DNA from: Candidatus Omnitrophota bacterium
Lineage (GTDB): Bacteria > Omnitrophota > Omnitrophia > Omnitrophales > Aquincolibacteriaceae
Reading direction: 5' to 3'
Assembly: GCA_023247035.1 (NCBI GenBank)
Contig: JAHFHG010000023.1
Span: forward strand, 1-34,817
DNA length: 34,817 nt
A model generated the notes under the pieces. The model was not told the DNA's origin and made no database searches. It saw only the letters and a list, made by a program, of their open reading frames with translations. This document shows positions 1 to 7,349 of this stretch, piece by piece (position 1 is the stretch's first letter; every line of letters starts with the position of its first letter). A program made the position numbers and the translations under genes.

Positions 1-2
1 AC

Positions 3-92
3 GCCCGGCTGGAGGAAGCGCGCCACGAGCTTGAAGATGCCTCTTCGCATATTGAGTTGCTTCTCATGCAACCCATGAATAAAAGATTATGA
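3..92 (+). CDS. C-terminal end of an ExbB/TolQ/MotA-type proton channel protein (partial)
   Basis: Only the last 29 codons are inside the window, in the frame starting at base 3 and ending with TGA at 90-92. The peptide is helical and charged (ARLEEARHELEDASSH...), then hydrophobic (IELLLMQPM). The stop overlaps the ATG of exbD (ATGA), the usual sign of translational coupling. ExbB or TolQ is nearly always encoded directly before ExbD or TolR, so the identity rests on position rather than on a motif. If it is ExbB, it would form the inner-membrane proton channel with ExbD that drives TonB. Confidence 0.55.
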   Translation, partial: ARLEEARHELEDASSHIELLLMQPMNKRL

Positions 93-523
93 AAATCCCG
101 CCTCTTAATCCCCGGCGCCTGGCAAGGATTGAAATCATTCCGCTGATTGACATTGTATTTTTCTTGCTCGCCACGTTTGTGATGGTTTCTTTGTCGATGA
201 TCAAAAATCAGGCGATTCCGGTGAACCTTCCGGCGGCCGCAGCGAGCGCTCCTCAAGAGCGGAAGGTTTCCGCAGCGCTTAGCGTCACGGAGGACGGGCT
301 CATTTATTTGGATAAGGAACGGATGACCCTGGAGGAACTTGCGGCGCGGTTGAGAAAGTTAAAACGCGCAGAGCCTGATATCAAAATTTTTATTCACGGA
401 GATGAAAAGGCCAGTTTCGGCAGCGCCATTCAGATTTTGGATGAGGTCCGGAGGCAGGGGATTATGAAAGTTGCGATCCAAACTGCGGGAAAGCCGGATG
501 AAAAGAAAGGGAGTGGAAAATGA
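89..523 (+). CDS. exbD: ExbD/TolR-family biopolymer transport protein
   Basis: A 144-residue inner-membrane protein of the usual ExbD/TolR length and layout. It has a short basic cytoplasmic N-terminus, one membrane helix at about residues 14-38, and a periplasmic domain to the end. The helix carries the conserved acidic residue in IPLIDIVFFLLATF (Asp21), which in the family takes part in proton movement. The periplasmic part shows the typical beta-alpha pattern (PDIKIFIHGDEKASFGSAIQ). It is coupled by start-stop overlaps to the ExbB/TolQ-like end upstream and to tonB downstream. It should therefore work with them to pass proton-motive force to outer-membrane receptors. The adjacent tonB favours the name ExbD over TolR. 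Confidence 0.9.
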   Translation: MKIPPLNPRRLARIEIIPLIDIVFFLLATFVMVSLSMIKNQAIPVNLPAAAASAPQERKVSAALSVTEDGLIYLDKERMTLEELAARLRKLKRAEPDIKIFIHGDEKASFGSAIQILDEVRRQGIMKVAIQTAGKPDEKKGSGK

Positions 524-1284
524 GCGCCCATGTTTTAGATCCGCACTCTTTTGCCGCGCCCGTCCGCGATCTTTTGGCCGTTCCGGAAAAAGAGAGGCGT
601 CCGTTTTCAATCAGTTTCATTTCGGCGCTGGCCTTCCACGCCATTCTTTTATTTTTCGGCGGGATGATTTTTGTAAGGCCTCCGGAGTACGGGATTGATT
701 TAGGCCGGGGAGGAATGGAGATTTATCTTGTGGCCGCGCCTGTGAACGGAATCCCAGATCCGTTTCCGTCCCGCCAAACCCTTCCTCAAGAAAAGAGTTC
801 GGCGCTTGAAGATAATCGTAACGCTGAAATGGCCCTTCCGTTCTCTCAAAAAACAAATCGGGCGAAAAAAATCAAAGCCCTAGAAAAAGGGGCTTCCGTT
901 CCTGCCGAAAAAAATTCTCACAGCCACGGCGACGGCAGTTCCCCTGTTGCGGGACAAGATTCCACGACTTTTTACTCTCCCGGCGGGGCGTGGATGGAAG
1001 CCAAGGCCGGCCATTTAAGAAATCCAGCGCCTCCGTATCCGCAAACCGCCATTGAGCGCGGCCAGGAAGGTTTAGTGGTGATTTCAGCGCTCGTCAATCC
1101 AGAGGGGCGGCCCGGGCGGGTCGAAATCAAACAGAGTTCGGGTTTCCCTTTGCTCGATCAATCCGCGCTGGCGGCCATAAAAAAATGGAAGTTTAATCCC
1201 GGCCGCGCGGGGCTGCTGGCTCACGAGGCCTGGGTCACGATTCCCGTCCGTTTCAGGCTCGAAGACGCGGAGTATTCATCGTAG
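520..1284 (+). CDS. tonB: TonB-family energy transducer
   Basis: A 254-residue protein whose ATG overlaps the exbD stop. Residues 1-28 are cytoplasmic. One membrane helix at about 29-51 contains a His (His40 in LAFHAILLFF), reminiscent of the functional His in the TonB helix. Residues 55-155 form a low-complexity periplasmic spacer. Residues about 160-250 are a TonB C-terminal domain, with NPAPPYPQTAIERGQEG, then VISALVNPEG, SSGFPLLDQSALAAIKKWKF and a closing VTIPVRF strand. The protein spans the periplasm and transmits ExbB/ExbD energy to outer-membrane transporters. None of those transporters is in the window. The spacer is less Pro/Lys-rich than in enteric TonB. Confidence 0.9.
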   Translation: MSAHVLDPHSFAAPVRDLLAVPEKERRPFSISFISALAFHAILLFFGGMIFVRPPEYGIDLGRGGMEIYLVAAPVNGIPDPFPSRQTLPQEKSSALEDNRNAEMALPFSQKTNRAKKIKALEKGASVPAEKNSHSHGDGSSPVAGQDSTTFYSPGGAWMEAKAGHLRNPAPPYPQTAIERGQEGLVVISALVNPEGRPGRVEIKQSSGFPLLDQSALAAIKKWKFNPGRAGLLAHEAWVTIPVRFRLEDAEYSS

Positions 1285-1288
1285 CGGT

Positions 1289-1317
1289 TTGACGATTGTC
1301 TCTAGAATTTCCATAAT
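1289..1317 (+). promoter_or_regulatory. Sigma-70-type promoter for efp
   Basis: TTGACG at 1289-1294 and CATAAT at 1312-1317 are separated by 17 bases. Each box is one base off consensus. The site lies just after the tonB stop and about 35 bases before the efp start, so efp can probably be transcribed independently of the tonB operon. Confidence 0.6.
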
Positions 1318-1353
1318 AAGCCGAAATATAGCGCAGGTTTTAAGGAGATCCCT

Positions 1354-1929
1354 ATGTCGGGTGCGACGGAAGTCAGGGTCGGGAACGTGATTCGAGTGGA
1401 CGGAAAGATTTGCAAGGTCCTTTCTCAGGAAATCCGCGGAACGGGAAAATTCGGGAAAACGGTTCATGCCAAGATTAAAAGTCTCGAGGACGGCAATGTG
1501 CAGGAGAAAAGCTGGCGCGCCGAGGATAAGATTGAAACCGTCGAAGTTCAATACGTAAAAATGCAGTACCTTTACCGCGAAGGCGGCCGATTTTATTTCA
1601 TGAATATGACCAATTATGAACAGTACGCCTTGCCGGCCGGCGCGGTCGGAAAACAGGAAGTGTTTCTCAAAGAAAATTTAGAGATCAACGTGCTGTTTGC
1701 GGAAAACAAGCCCGTGAACGTGGAGTTCCCGCGTTTGATTGAACTTAAGGTGGTGAGTTCTCCTCTGGGAGTCAAAGGGGGAGGCGATTCAACCTATAAA
1801 GAAGTCGAGCTCGAAAACGGCCTGAAAATTTTGGCGCCGCAGTTTATCAAAGAAGGCGAAATCATCCGGGTTAGCGCGGAAGATCTTTCCTACGTGGAAC
1901 GCGTCCCCGTCAAGAGTTTGAAAAATTAA
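1354..1929 (+). CDS. efp: Translation elongation factor P
   Basis: A 191-residue protein of normal EF-P length with the three-domain pattern. Domain I is at about 1-65. Domain II (VQYLYREGGRFYFMNMTNYEQYAL) is at about 67-130. The C-terminal OB domain ends in GEIIRVSAEDLSYVERV. EF-P binds ribosomes stalled on polyproline and promotes peptide bond formation. The tip loop of domain I reads RGTGKFGKTVHAK, with Lys32 at the place of the modified Lys34 of E. coli EF-P. The wording TGKFG recalls the hypusine loop of eIF5A (TGKHG), but the loop length is that of EF-P. No epmA/epmB or other modification gene is in the window. The RBS AAGGAG is well placed. Confidence 0.95.
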   Translation: MSGATEVRVGNVIRVDGKICKVLSQEIRGTGKFGKTVHAKIKSLEDGNVQEKSWRAEDKIETVEVQYVKMQYLYREGGRFYFMNMTNYEQYALPAGAVGKQEVFLKENLEINVLFAENKPVNVEFPRLIELKVVSSPLGVKGGGDSTYKEVELENGLKILAPQFIKEGEIIRVSAEDLSYVERVPVKSLKN

Positions 1930-1944
1930 CTTTGGGGAGGATTT

Positions 1945-2196
1945 ATGACGGAATCGAAAAAAGAAGAAAAAACGAAAACGCCCCCGCCCGCTAAAGAGGC
2001 AAAACCGCAAGAAGCGGCCCCGGGCGCGGAATCAGGCAAGCGCCGGCAAGCCAAGATTTCAGGCATGAGCCTTGCGGAAATTGAAAAGGCCTTGGAGCAT
2101 ACGCAAAAAAATATGGGCGGACTGGCTTCCCATTATGCGCGAACCCTTTTGGCGCGAAAGGCTTTTCTTTCGGGCCGGAAGCCTGCGATCCGGTAA
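1945..2196 (+). CDS. Small Lys/Pro-rich protein of unknown function
   Basis: 83 residues starting 15 bases after efp with a good RBS (GGGGAGG). Residues 1-38 are a low-complexity, highly charged Lys/Glu/Pro/Ala tail, probably disordered. Residues 39-83 look folded and helical (ISGMSLAEIEKALEHTQKN, then HYARTLLARKAFL) and are basic. There is no signal peptide or membrane segment. The spacing behind efp suggests co-transcription. A role at the ribosome or on nucleic acid would fit the charge, but that is only a guess. I do not recognise the family. Confidence 0.65.
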   Translation: MTESKKEEKTKTPPPAKEAKPQEAAPGAESGKRRQAKISGMSLAEIEKALEHTQKNMGGLASHYARTLLARKAFLSGRKPAIR

Positions 2197-2239
2197 ATTT
2201 CAGATTGCGGTTTTGCAGCCCCCGCTTCCCTTTTAGAAA

Positions 2240-3028
2240 ATGACCCAAGGGCCTATCGTACTTCTTACCGATTTCGGTGCCGCCGATCCCTATCCAGGCA
2301 TCTTAAAAGGAGTGATTCTTTCCCTCGCCCCGGACGCGCGGATTGTGGATCTTACCCACGGCATTGAACCCCAGAATATTTTACAAGGCGCTTACGTTTT
2401 AAGATCGTCTGTTTCTTATTTCCCGGACCGCTCGATTTTTCTCTGCATCGTGGACCCCGGCGTCGGAACCTCAAGGGATATTGTGTGCGTCAAAACAGGG
2501 CAGCGTTTTTTTATCGGGCCTGACAATGGCCTGCTCACCCTTGCTGTGAAAAACCAGAAAGCGGAAATCCGCTCGGTTCGGAATCCGAAATATTTTATCT
2601 CGGATTCTCCGTCGCCGACATTCCACGGCCGGGACATTATAGCGCCGCTCGCCGCGCGCCTCCTTCAGGGCGCGGCTAAGATATTTGCGAACCTCGGGCC
2701 GCTAAAGCCGAGGCTCGCGCCGCTCGCGCAGGCGCCGGTGACAAGGCTCGCGAACCGGATTCGGGGAAAGATTTTATATTTCGATCACTTTGGAAATGCG
2801 ATCACGAATATTCAATACAGCGACGGCCCGAAAAATTTTTGGAATCACGGAAAAGTTTTTGTAAAAGCAAAGGCCTTGGGGCTTGTGAGGAAATCTTATT
2901 TGGACGGGCCGCCGCGGCTTTGCGCATTATGGAACAGTTCTCAGGCGCTTGAAATCGCGCTGCCGTGCGGTTCGGCGCGGCGGGGAGCGAATCTGAAATC
3001 CGGGGACGCGGTGGAGGTGAAAGGATGA
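2240..3028 (+). CDS. SAM hydroxide adenosyltransferase (SAM hydrolase, DUF62 family)
   Basis: 262 residues with the marks of the S-adenosyl-L-methionine hydroxide adenosyltransferase family. These are VLLTDFGAADPYPGILKGVI near the start, IVDLTHGIEPQNILQGAYVL, a VDPGVGT loop, FIGPDNGLLT, FHGRDIIAPLAARL, and a C-terminal beta domain with YFDHFGNAITNI. Family members characterised elsewhere split SAM with water into adenosine and methionine. They are related to the halide-using fluorinase and chlorinase. The enzyme is cytoplasmic and of normal length. Its stop overlaps the start of the NUDIX gene (ATGA), so the two are probably co-translated. The physiological purpose in bacteria is unclear. No clear RBS precedes the ATG. 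Confidence 0.88.
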   Translation: MTQGPIVLLTDFGAADPYPGILKGVILSLAPDARIVDLTHGIEPQNILQGAYVLRSSVSYFPDRSIFLCIVDPGVGTSRDIVCVKTGQRFFIGPDNGLLTLAVKNQKAEIRSVRNPKYFISDSPSPTFHGRDIIAPLAARLLQGAAKIFANLGPLKPRLAPLAQAPVTRLANRIRGKILYFDHFGNAITNIQYSDGPKNFWNHGKVFVKAKALGLVRKSYLDGPPRLCALWNSSQALEIALPCGSARRGANLKSGDAVEVKG

Positions 3029-3561
3029 GGGGGAAATATCAGCTTCTCAAGCGCCGCGTGATTTTTTCAAAAGGGCCGATCCATCTTGTAGATTGCAATG
3101 TCAAAATGCCGGACGGGAAAATCTTATCGCGTCAAATTCTTGAGCACCCCGGGGCCGTGGTCATTATTCCTAAACTTGCGCGCGGCCGTTATATCCTGAT
3201 CCGGCAATTCCGGTTTGCGGCTCGAGGCTGGCTTTGGGAATTCCCGGCCGGAGGGATTGAAAAAGGGGAGTCTTTAAAGCGGGCCGCGGCGCGTGAACTG
3301 GCGGAGGAAACGGGACTCAAGCCCGGAAGATTAAAGAAACTTTTCCGGTTCTTTCCTACGCCGGGAATCTCCGGGGAAATGATGTCTCTTTATTTGGCGG
3401 AAAACTTGACTCCCGCCAAAGCCTTCAAAGACGAAGATGAGGTTATTGAAGCGGCCGAGTTTTCACTTTCACAAATTGGCCGGATGATTAAACGCGGCGC
3501 CATCCGCGACGCCAAAACCCTTCTCGGCTATTTTTATCTGCGGGATGCAATTAAGGATTGA
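3025..3561 (+). CDS. NUDIX hydrolase, ADP-ribose pyrophosphatase type
   Basis: 178 residues. The ATG at 3025 overlaps the previous stop and has AGGTGAAAGG just upstream. An upstream in-frame start at 2965 lies inside the SAM-hydrolase gene and is not needed. The NUDIX box is complete at about residues 75-97 (GGIEKGES, then RELAEETGL), giving the metal-binding glutamates. The preceding LWEFPAGGIEKGE and the late FFPTPGISGE match ADP-ribose pyrophosphatases, which split ADP-ribose into AMP and ribose-5-phosphate. Substrate choice within NUDIX enzymes cannot be settled by eye. It is followed after one base by a tRNA gene on the other strand. Confidence 0.85.
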   Translation: MRGKYQLLKRRVIFSKGPIHLVDCNVKMPDGKILSRQILEHPGAVVIIPKLARGRYILIRQFRFAARGWLWEFPAGGIEKGESLKRAAARELAEETGLKPGRLKKLFRFFPTPGISGEMMSLYLAENLTPAKAFKDEDEVIEAAEFSLSQIGRMIKRGAIRDAKTLLGYFYLRDAIKD

Positions 3562-3562
3562 A

Positions 3563-3634
3563 GCTGGCGCTCGGACTTGAACCGAGGACCTGCGGTTTAC
3601 GAAACCGCTGCTCTACCAGCTGAGCTACGCCAGC
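3563..3634 (-). tRNA. tRNA-Thr (anticodon CGT)
   Basis: Read on the minus strand, 72 bases fold as a full cloverleaf. It has a 7-bp acceptor GCTGGCG/CGCCAGC, a D-arm GCTC/GAGC, an anticodon stem GCGGT/ACCGC with loop TTCGTAA, a 5-base variable loop, and a T-arm CTCGG/CCGAG with TTCAAGT. The anticodon CGT reads the ACG threonine codon. CCA is not encoded, so it must be added enzymatically. The gene starts just downstream of the rpoN stop on the same strand and abuts the NUDIX stop on the opposite strand. Confidence 0.95.
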
Positions 3635-3647
3635 ACAAATGGCGGCC

Positions 3648-3653
3648 ATTATA
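3648..3653 (-). promoter_or_regulatory. -10 box of a probable tRNA-Thr promoter
   Basis: On the minus strand a perfect TATAAT lies 14 bases before the tRNA 5' end, in the short gap after rpoN. A start about 7 bases before the mature tRNA would follow. No good -35 box is seen at 16-18 bases, so this is a moderate call. Confidence 0.45.
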
Positions 3654-3675
3654 CCAAACAAGTCCTTTCTTTCGA

Positions 3676-5118
3676 TTATCTTTTTCGGCGCAAATGCGAG
3701 GGGAGAATTTTTAAAAGATCGCGGTATTTTGCGACGGTGCGGCGGGCAATCAGGACTCCTTCGTCGCGCAGGATTTGAACGAGGCCCTGATCGCTTAAAG
3801 GCTTTCGAGGGTTTTCTTTCTCAACCACGGTTTTCAATCTTTCCATAATGCTTTTTTGAGACTCCTGATTGCCGTCCGTTGTTTCAAGCTTCGTCGAGAA
3901 AAAACTTTTATACGGGATCGTCCCTTGAGGAGTAGAAATATATTTCCCCTGGATGGCCCGGCTTACCGTCGATTCATGGATTCCAAGGCTGTCGGCAATG
4001 TCTTTAAGGCGGAGCGGTTTGAGGTGCGCGAAACCTTTTTCGAAAAAATCGGACTGGATTTTAACAAGTTCTTCGGTAATTTCACGCAGCGTCGACTTCC
4101 GTAGCTTCAGGGCCCTCAAAAAGTTGATCGCCGACTGCATCTTTTCATTCAGAAAGGCCTTGGATTTCTCATCCAAGTCTTTGCTTCTCAAGAGGCGGCG
4201 GTAATAGGAACTGATCCGGATTTCAGGAATCATTTCATCATGGATTTCGATTTTGAGTTTTCTGTCACTTTCGTCTTCGGCAAAGCTGACCGTGCCATCG
4301 GGAGTCACGGCGATCGGCTCTTCGACATAAAAGGTTCGGCCCGGCTTGGGCTCCAGGCGGCTGATCAGGGACATCGCCTTTTTGATTTTTTCGATATCGG
4401 TCGACAGCGCCCGCGCCAGGCCTGCAGGGTCCCGCTTCTCAAGAAGAGGCAGGTGGTTTGAGATAATTTCAGCCGCCAGTTTCGCGTCCTCTTTTTTCCG
4501 CAATTGGATCAGAAGGGCCTCGCGCAGATCCCGCGCGCCGATCCCGGGCGGTTCAAGCGTTTGAATTTGGCGGAGTACGGCCTCGGCAGCCGGGATCGTG
4601 GCCTGGCAAGCTTTAGCAATTTCCTCCAGGCTGGCTTTCAAATACCCGTCCTCAGTCATATTGCCAATGATTTCTTCCGCGATTTTTCGCTCGTGGTCGG
4701 TGAATTCCAGAAAGCGGGTTTGCCATAATAGAAAGGCCGACAAAGTCTCCGGCTTGGTAATGAGAGTTTCTTGAAAATTTTTCCGCTGCTCCATTGTTTT
4801 TCGGTCCTGGAGAGAAAAGTCGGGATAATAACCTTCCTTAAAGTTTTCATCCAGATCTTCAAAGTGGCTGAGCGATTCACCGAGCCTAATTTCTTCGGCA
4901 GGATTTTTTTCAGAATTTTGAGTTTCCTCAGCCCCTGTCTCGTCATTGCCGGCGCCGGGCGAAACCTCCTCAAGAAGGGGATTATCGGTCAATTCGGCGT
5001 CTACGGCCTGCTCCAGGGCCGTAATGGGAAGTTGCAGCAGACGCAGATACAGCCTGATTTGGGGGGAGAGAATAAGTCGCTGAGTTTGCTGCTGTATGAG
5101 CCGTGGTTCCACATTCAA
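3676..5118 (-). CDS. rpoN: RNA polymerase sigma-54 factor
   Basis: 480 residues, full length for sigma-54. Region I is the Gln/Leu-rich activator-contact segment (LIQQQTQRLILSPQIRLYLRLLQLP) at about 7-45. An acidic linker spans about 50-100, then comes the core-binding region. A helix-turn-helix (LKDIADSLGIHESTVSRAI) is at about 370-395. The RpoN box, ARRTVAKYRD at 458-467, recognises the -24 element. The factor directs RNA polymerase to -24/-12 promoters and needs an AAA+ activator. No such activator is encoded in the window. The start is a TTG at 5116-5118, or a GTG two codons later. No strong RBS marks either. Confidence 0.95.
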   Translation of the reverse strand: MNVEPRLIQQQTQRLILSPQIRLYLRLLQLPITALEQAVDAELTDNPLLEEVSPGAGNDETGAEETQNSEKNPAEEIRLGESLSHFEDLDENFKEGYYPDFSLQDRKTMEQRKNFQETLITKPETLSAFLLWQTRFLEFTDHERKIAEEIIGNMTEDGYLKASLEEIAKACQATIPAAEAVLRQIQTLEPPGIGARDLREALLIQLRKKEDAKLAAEIISNHLPLLEKRDPAGLARALSTDIEKIKKAMSLISRLEPKPGRTFYVEEPIAVTPDGTVSFAEDESDRKLKIEIHDEMIPEIRISSYYRRLLRSKDLDEKSKAFLNEKMQSAINFLRALKLRKSTLREITEELVKIQSDFFEKGFAHLKPLRLKDIADSLGIHESTVSRAIQGKYISTPQGTIPYKSFFSTKLETTDGNQESQKSIMERLKTVVEKENPRKPLSDQGLVQILRDEGVLIARRTVAKYRDLLKILPSHLRRKR

Positions 5119-5195
5119 ATAAATATCACGGTTTATAAAGAATGTAAAGACGTGAATTATTGTAAGGCTATGAAAGATAATCAGTTAGAAATTAA

Positions 5196-5224
5196 TTGAC
5201 AGTGTAAAATGATTCTCTTACAAT
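5196..5224 (+). promoter_or_regulatory. Near-consensus sigma-70 promoter for accD
   Basis: TTGACA at 5196-5201, a 17-base spacer, then TACAAT at 5219-5224. The -35 box is perfect and the -10 box one base off. It sits in an AT-rich gap between divergent rpoN and accD, giving a leader of about 35 bases. Confidence 0.8.
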
Positions 5225-5266
5225 TGCCTCCAATTTTGAAATTCACAGAAAAATAAGGAATTCCCT

Positions 5267-6112
5267 TTGGTTGAGACGGATACTGAAAATAAAGTGCCTG
5301 TCAAGGACGGTTTGAAAAAGAAAAGCATCCCTGCCGGCTTATGGACAAAATGCCCATCCTGCCAGCACGTTGTTTTCAACAAGACCCTCCGCGAAAATTA
5401 TTCGGTATGCCGGAAATGCGGCTATCATTTCATTATTGGCGCCCAAGAGCGAATCCAGCAGATACTTGAACCTAAAAGTTTTAAAGAAATCAATCGCGAT
5501 TTAGAATCCCTCGATCCCCTCAATTTTGAAGGCGTTAAATCGTATCTGGAGAAAATCAAGCAGGATCAGAAGAAGACCGGCTTAAAAGAGGCCTGTGTGA
5601 CGGGAGAAGGGAAACTTTATGATCGTGCGGTAGCCTTCGGCATTACGGATTCGCGCTTTATTATGGGTTCGATGGGCTCGGTCGTGGGGGAGAAAATCAC
5701 GCGTCTTGTGGAATATGCGCTGGAAAATAAGTTGCCTCTCATTATTGTCTCGGGCTCGGGCGGCGGCGCGCGAATGTACGAAGGACCTTTGAGCCTGATG
5801 CAGATGGCAAAAACTTCCGCGGCTCTTCACCGGTATCAAAAATCCAAATTCCCGTTTATTTCTGTCCTGACCAACCCCACGATGGGCGGCGTGATGGCCA
5901 GTTTTGCTTCCTTGGGAGACGTGATTATCGCAGAACCGATGGCGCTGATCGGTTTCGCGGGCCCTCGCGTGATTGAACAGACCATCCGGCAGAAATTACC
6001 CGCCGATTTTCAAACTTCGGAATTCCTCCTCGAACACGGGTTGATCGACAAGGTCGTGCCACGGCACGCGATGAAAAAAACTCTCGGCTTATTACTTGAC
6101 TATTTTGATTGA
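5267..6112 (+). CDS. accD: Acetyl-CoA carboxylase carboxyltransferase subunit beta
   Basis: 281 residues, normal for AccD. The N-terminal zinc ribbon is intact (Cys29, Cys32, Cys48, Cys51; CPSC...CRKC). The carboxyltransferase core follows with VSGSGGGARMYEG, SVLTNPTMGGVMASFA, GFAGPRVIEQT and LLEHGLIDKVV. With AccA it moves the carboxyl group from carboxybiotin to acetyl-CoA, giving malonyl-CoA for fatty-acid synthesis. accA, accB and accC are not in the window. The start is TTG at 5267, chosen because AAGGAA lies 6 bases upstream. The strong promoter before it fits a housekeeping gene. Confidence 0.95.
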   Translation: MVETDTENKVPVKDGLKKKSIPAGLWTKCPSCQHVVFNKTLRENYSVCRKCGYHFIIGAQERIQQILEPKSFKEINRDLESLDPLNFEGVKSYLEKIKQDQKKTGLKEACVTGEGKLYDRAVAFGITDSRFIMGSMGSVVGEKITRLVEYALENKLPLIIVSGSGGGARMYEGPLSLMQMAKTSAALHRYQKSKFPFISVLTNPTMGGVMASFASLGDVIIAEPMALIGFAGPRVIEQTIRQKLPADFQTSEFLLEHGLIDKVVPRHAMKKTLGLLLDYFD

Positions 6113-6131
6113 TTAAGGAAAGGAAAAATCA

Positions 6132-7235
6132 GTGGCGACCGTTGTCTTGAGAAGCATTTCCAAAGTTTATGCCAGCAATGTTTATGCGGTGCGGAAGGTT
6201 AATCTGGAGGTTCAAGACAAGGAATTTGTCGTTATTGTAGGGCCTTCCGGGTGCGGAAAATCGACGACCCTGCGGATGGTTGCAGGGCTGGAGGAAACCA
6301 GCGAAGGCGAGATCTTGATCGCCGATCAAATCGTCAATGATGTGCCGGCCAAGAACCGCGACATCGCGATGGTTTTCCAAAACTATGCCCTTTATCCTCA
6401 TATGACCGTCTATGAAAATTTGGCCTTTGGACTTAAGCTCAGGCATTATCCCAAAAAGGAAATCGAGCGCAGGGTCCAGGAGGCCGCGGAGATTCTCGGC
6501 CTGGGGCAAATGCTCGAGCGCAAACCGAAGGAATTATCGGGCGGCGAAAGGCAGCGTGTCGCGGTGGGGCGGGCGATTGTCCGCAAACCCAAAGTCTTCC
6601 TGTTTGATGAGCCCTTAAGCAATTTGGACGCAAAGCTGCGGGTCCAAATGCGGATGGAGCTTCAAAAGCTCCACAACCGTTTACAATCCACGATGATTTA
6701 TGTGACGCACGATCAGGTTGAAGCGCTGACCCTGGGCGACCGTATCGTGGTGATGAAAGGCGGATCCATTATGCAGGTCGCCGATCCCGTGAATCTCTAT
6801 GAAAATCCTGCCAATAAATTTGTCGCAGGCTTTATCGGCTCCCCGCCCATGAATTTTTTAACCGGGAAAATAGTCCCGCAAAACGGAGACTACTTTTTTC
6901 AGGAACGCGGGATCAAATTGCGCCTCCTGCCGCAGCATCACGCCAAGATCGCGCCTTTCCGGGAACAGGAAGTGATCTTCGGAATCCGCCCGGAAGATAT
7001 TTACGACAAAATTTTTGCCCAGGACGCCCGGCCGGAGTTTACGATCACCGCCACGGTGGATGTCGTCGAGCCGATGGGATCGGAAATTTATTTATACCTC
7101 AATGCGGGGCAAAACAGTTTTGTCGCGCGTGTCTCCAACCAGGATACGGCAGCGGTCAATCAGGATCTTCAGGTTGTTTTTGATATGAGCAAAGCCCATT
7201 TCTTCGACCCTAAAACGGAAGATGCGATATTCTGA
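6132..7235 (+). CDS. ABC transporter ATP-binding protein, MsmK/UgpC (carbohydrate) type
   Basis: 367 residues with GTG start and RBS AGGAAAGGA. The motifs are Walker A GPSGCGKST (37-45), Q-loop FQNYALYPHM, signature LSGGERQRVAVGRAI, Walker B VFLFDEPLSNLDAKLR and H-loop THDQVEALTL. After about residue 235 comes the MalK/UgpC-like regulatory extension, with PPMNFLTG, FGIRPEDIYD and a TOBE-like end. Such ATPases power sugar or glycerol-phosphate importers and can serve several permeases. No permease or binding protein is adjacent, so this looks like a shared or orphan ATPase. It follows accD by 19 bases and may be co-transcribed. Confidence 0.9.
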   Translation: MATVVLRSISKVYASNVYAVRKVNLEVQDKEFVVIVGPSGCGKSTTLRMVAGLEETSEGEILIADQIVNDVPAKNRDIAMVFQNYALYPHMTVYENLAFGLKLRHYPKKEIERRVQEAAEILGLGQMLERKPKELSGGERQRVAVGRAIVRKPKVFLFDEPLSNLDAKLRVQMRMELQKLHNRLQSTMIYVTHDQVEALTLGDRIVVMKGGSIMQVADPVNLYENPANKFVAGFIGSPPMNFLTGKIVPQNGDYFFQERGIKLRLLPQHHAKIAPFREQEVIFGIRPEDIYDKIFAQDARPEFTITATVDVVEPMGSEIYLYLNAGQNSFVARVSNQDTAAVNQDLQVVFDMSKAHFFDPKTEDAIF

Positions 7236-7349
7236 CTTTAGGCGTTCCTTTCGGGCCGTTCGTTGCGAAAAATAAATCTCGAAAATTCTTTTGAATTCAA
7301 CCGCGGCGCAATTCCCAAAATGGACGGGAACGTGATCAATCCCTGAGGG

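Noticed and set aside
2965-3024. Earlier start for the NUDIX gene
   Set aside because: The extra residues overlap the SAM-hydrolase coding region and are Gly/Arg-rich. The ATG at 3025 has a better RBS and an ATGA overlap.
7284-7349. Small hairpins (AATTC-TTTT-GAATT and similar) and an 8-codon frame before the first cyclase
   Set aside because: The stems are about 5 bp and the peptide is trivial. Both are expected by chance in a 114-base gap.
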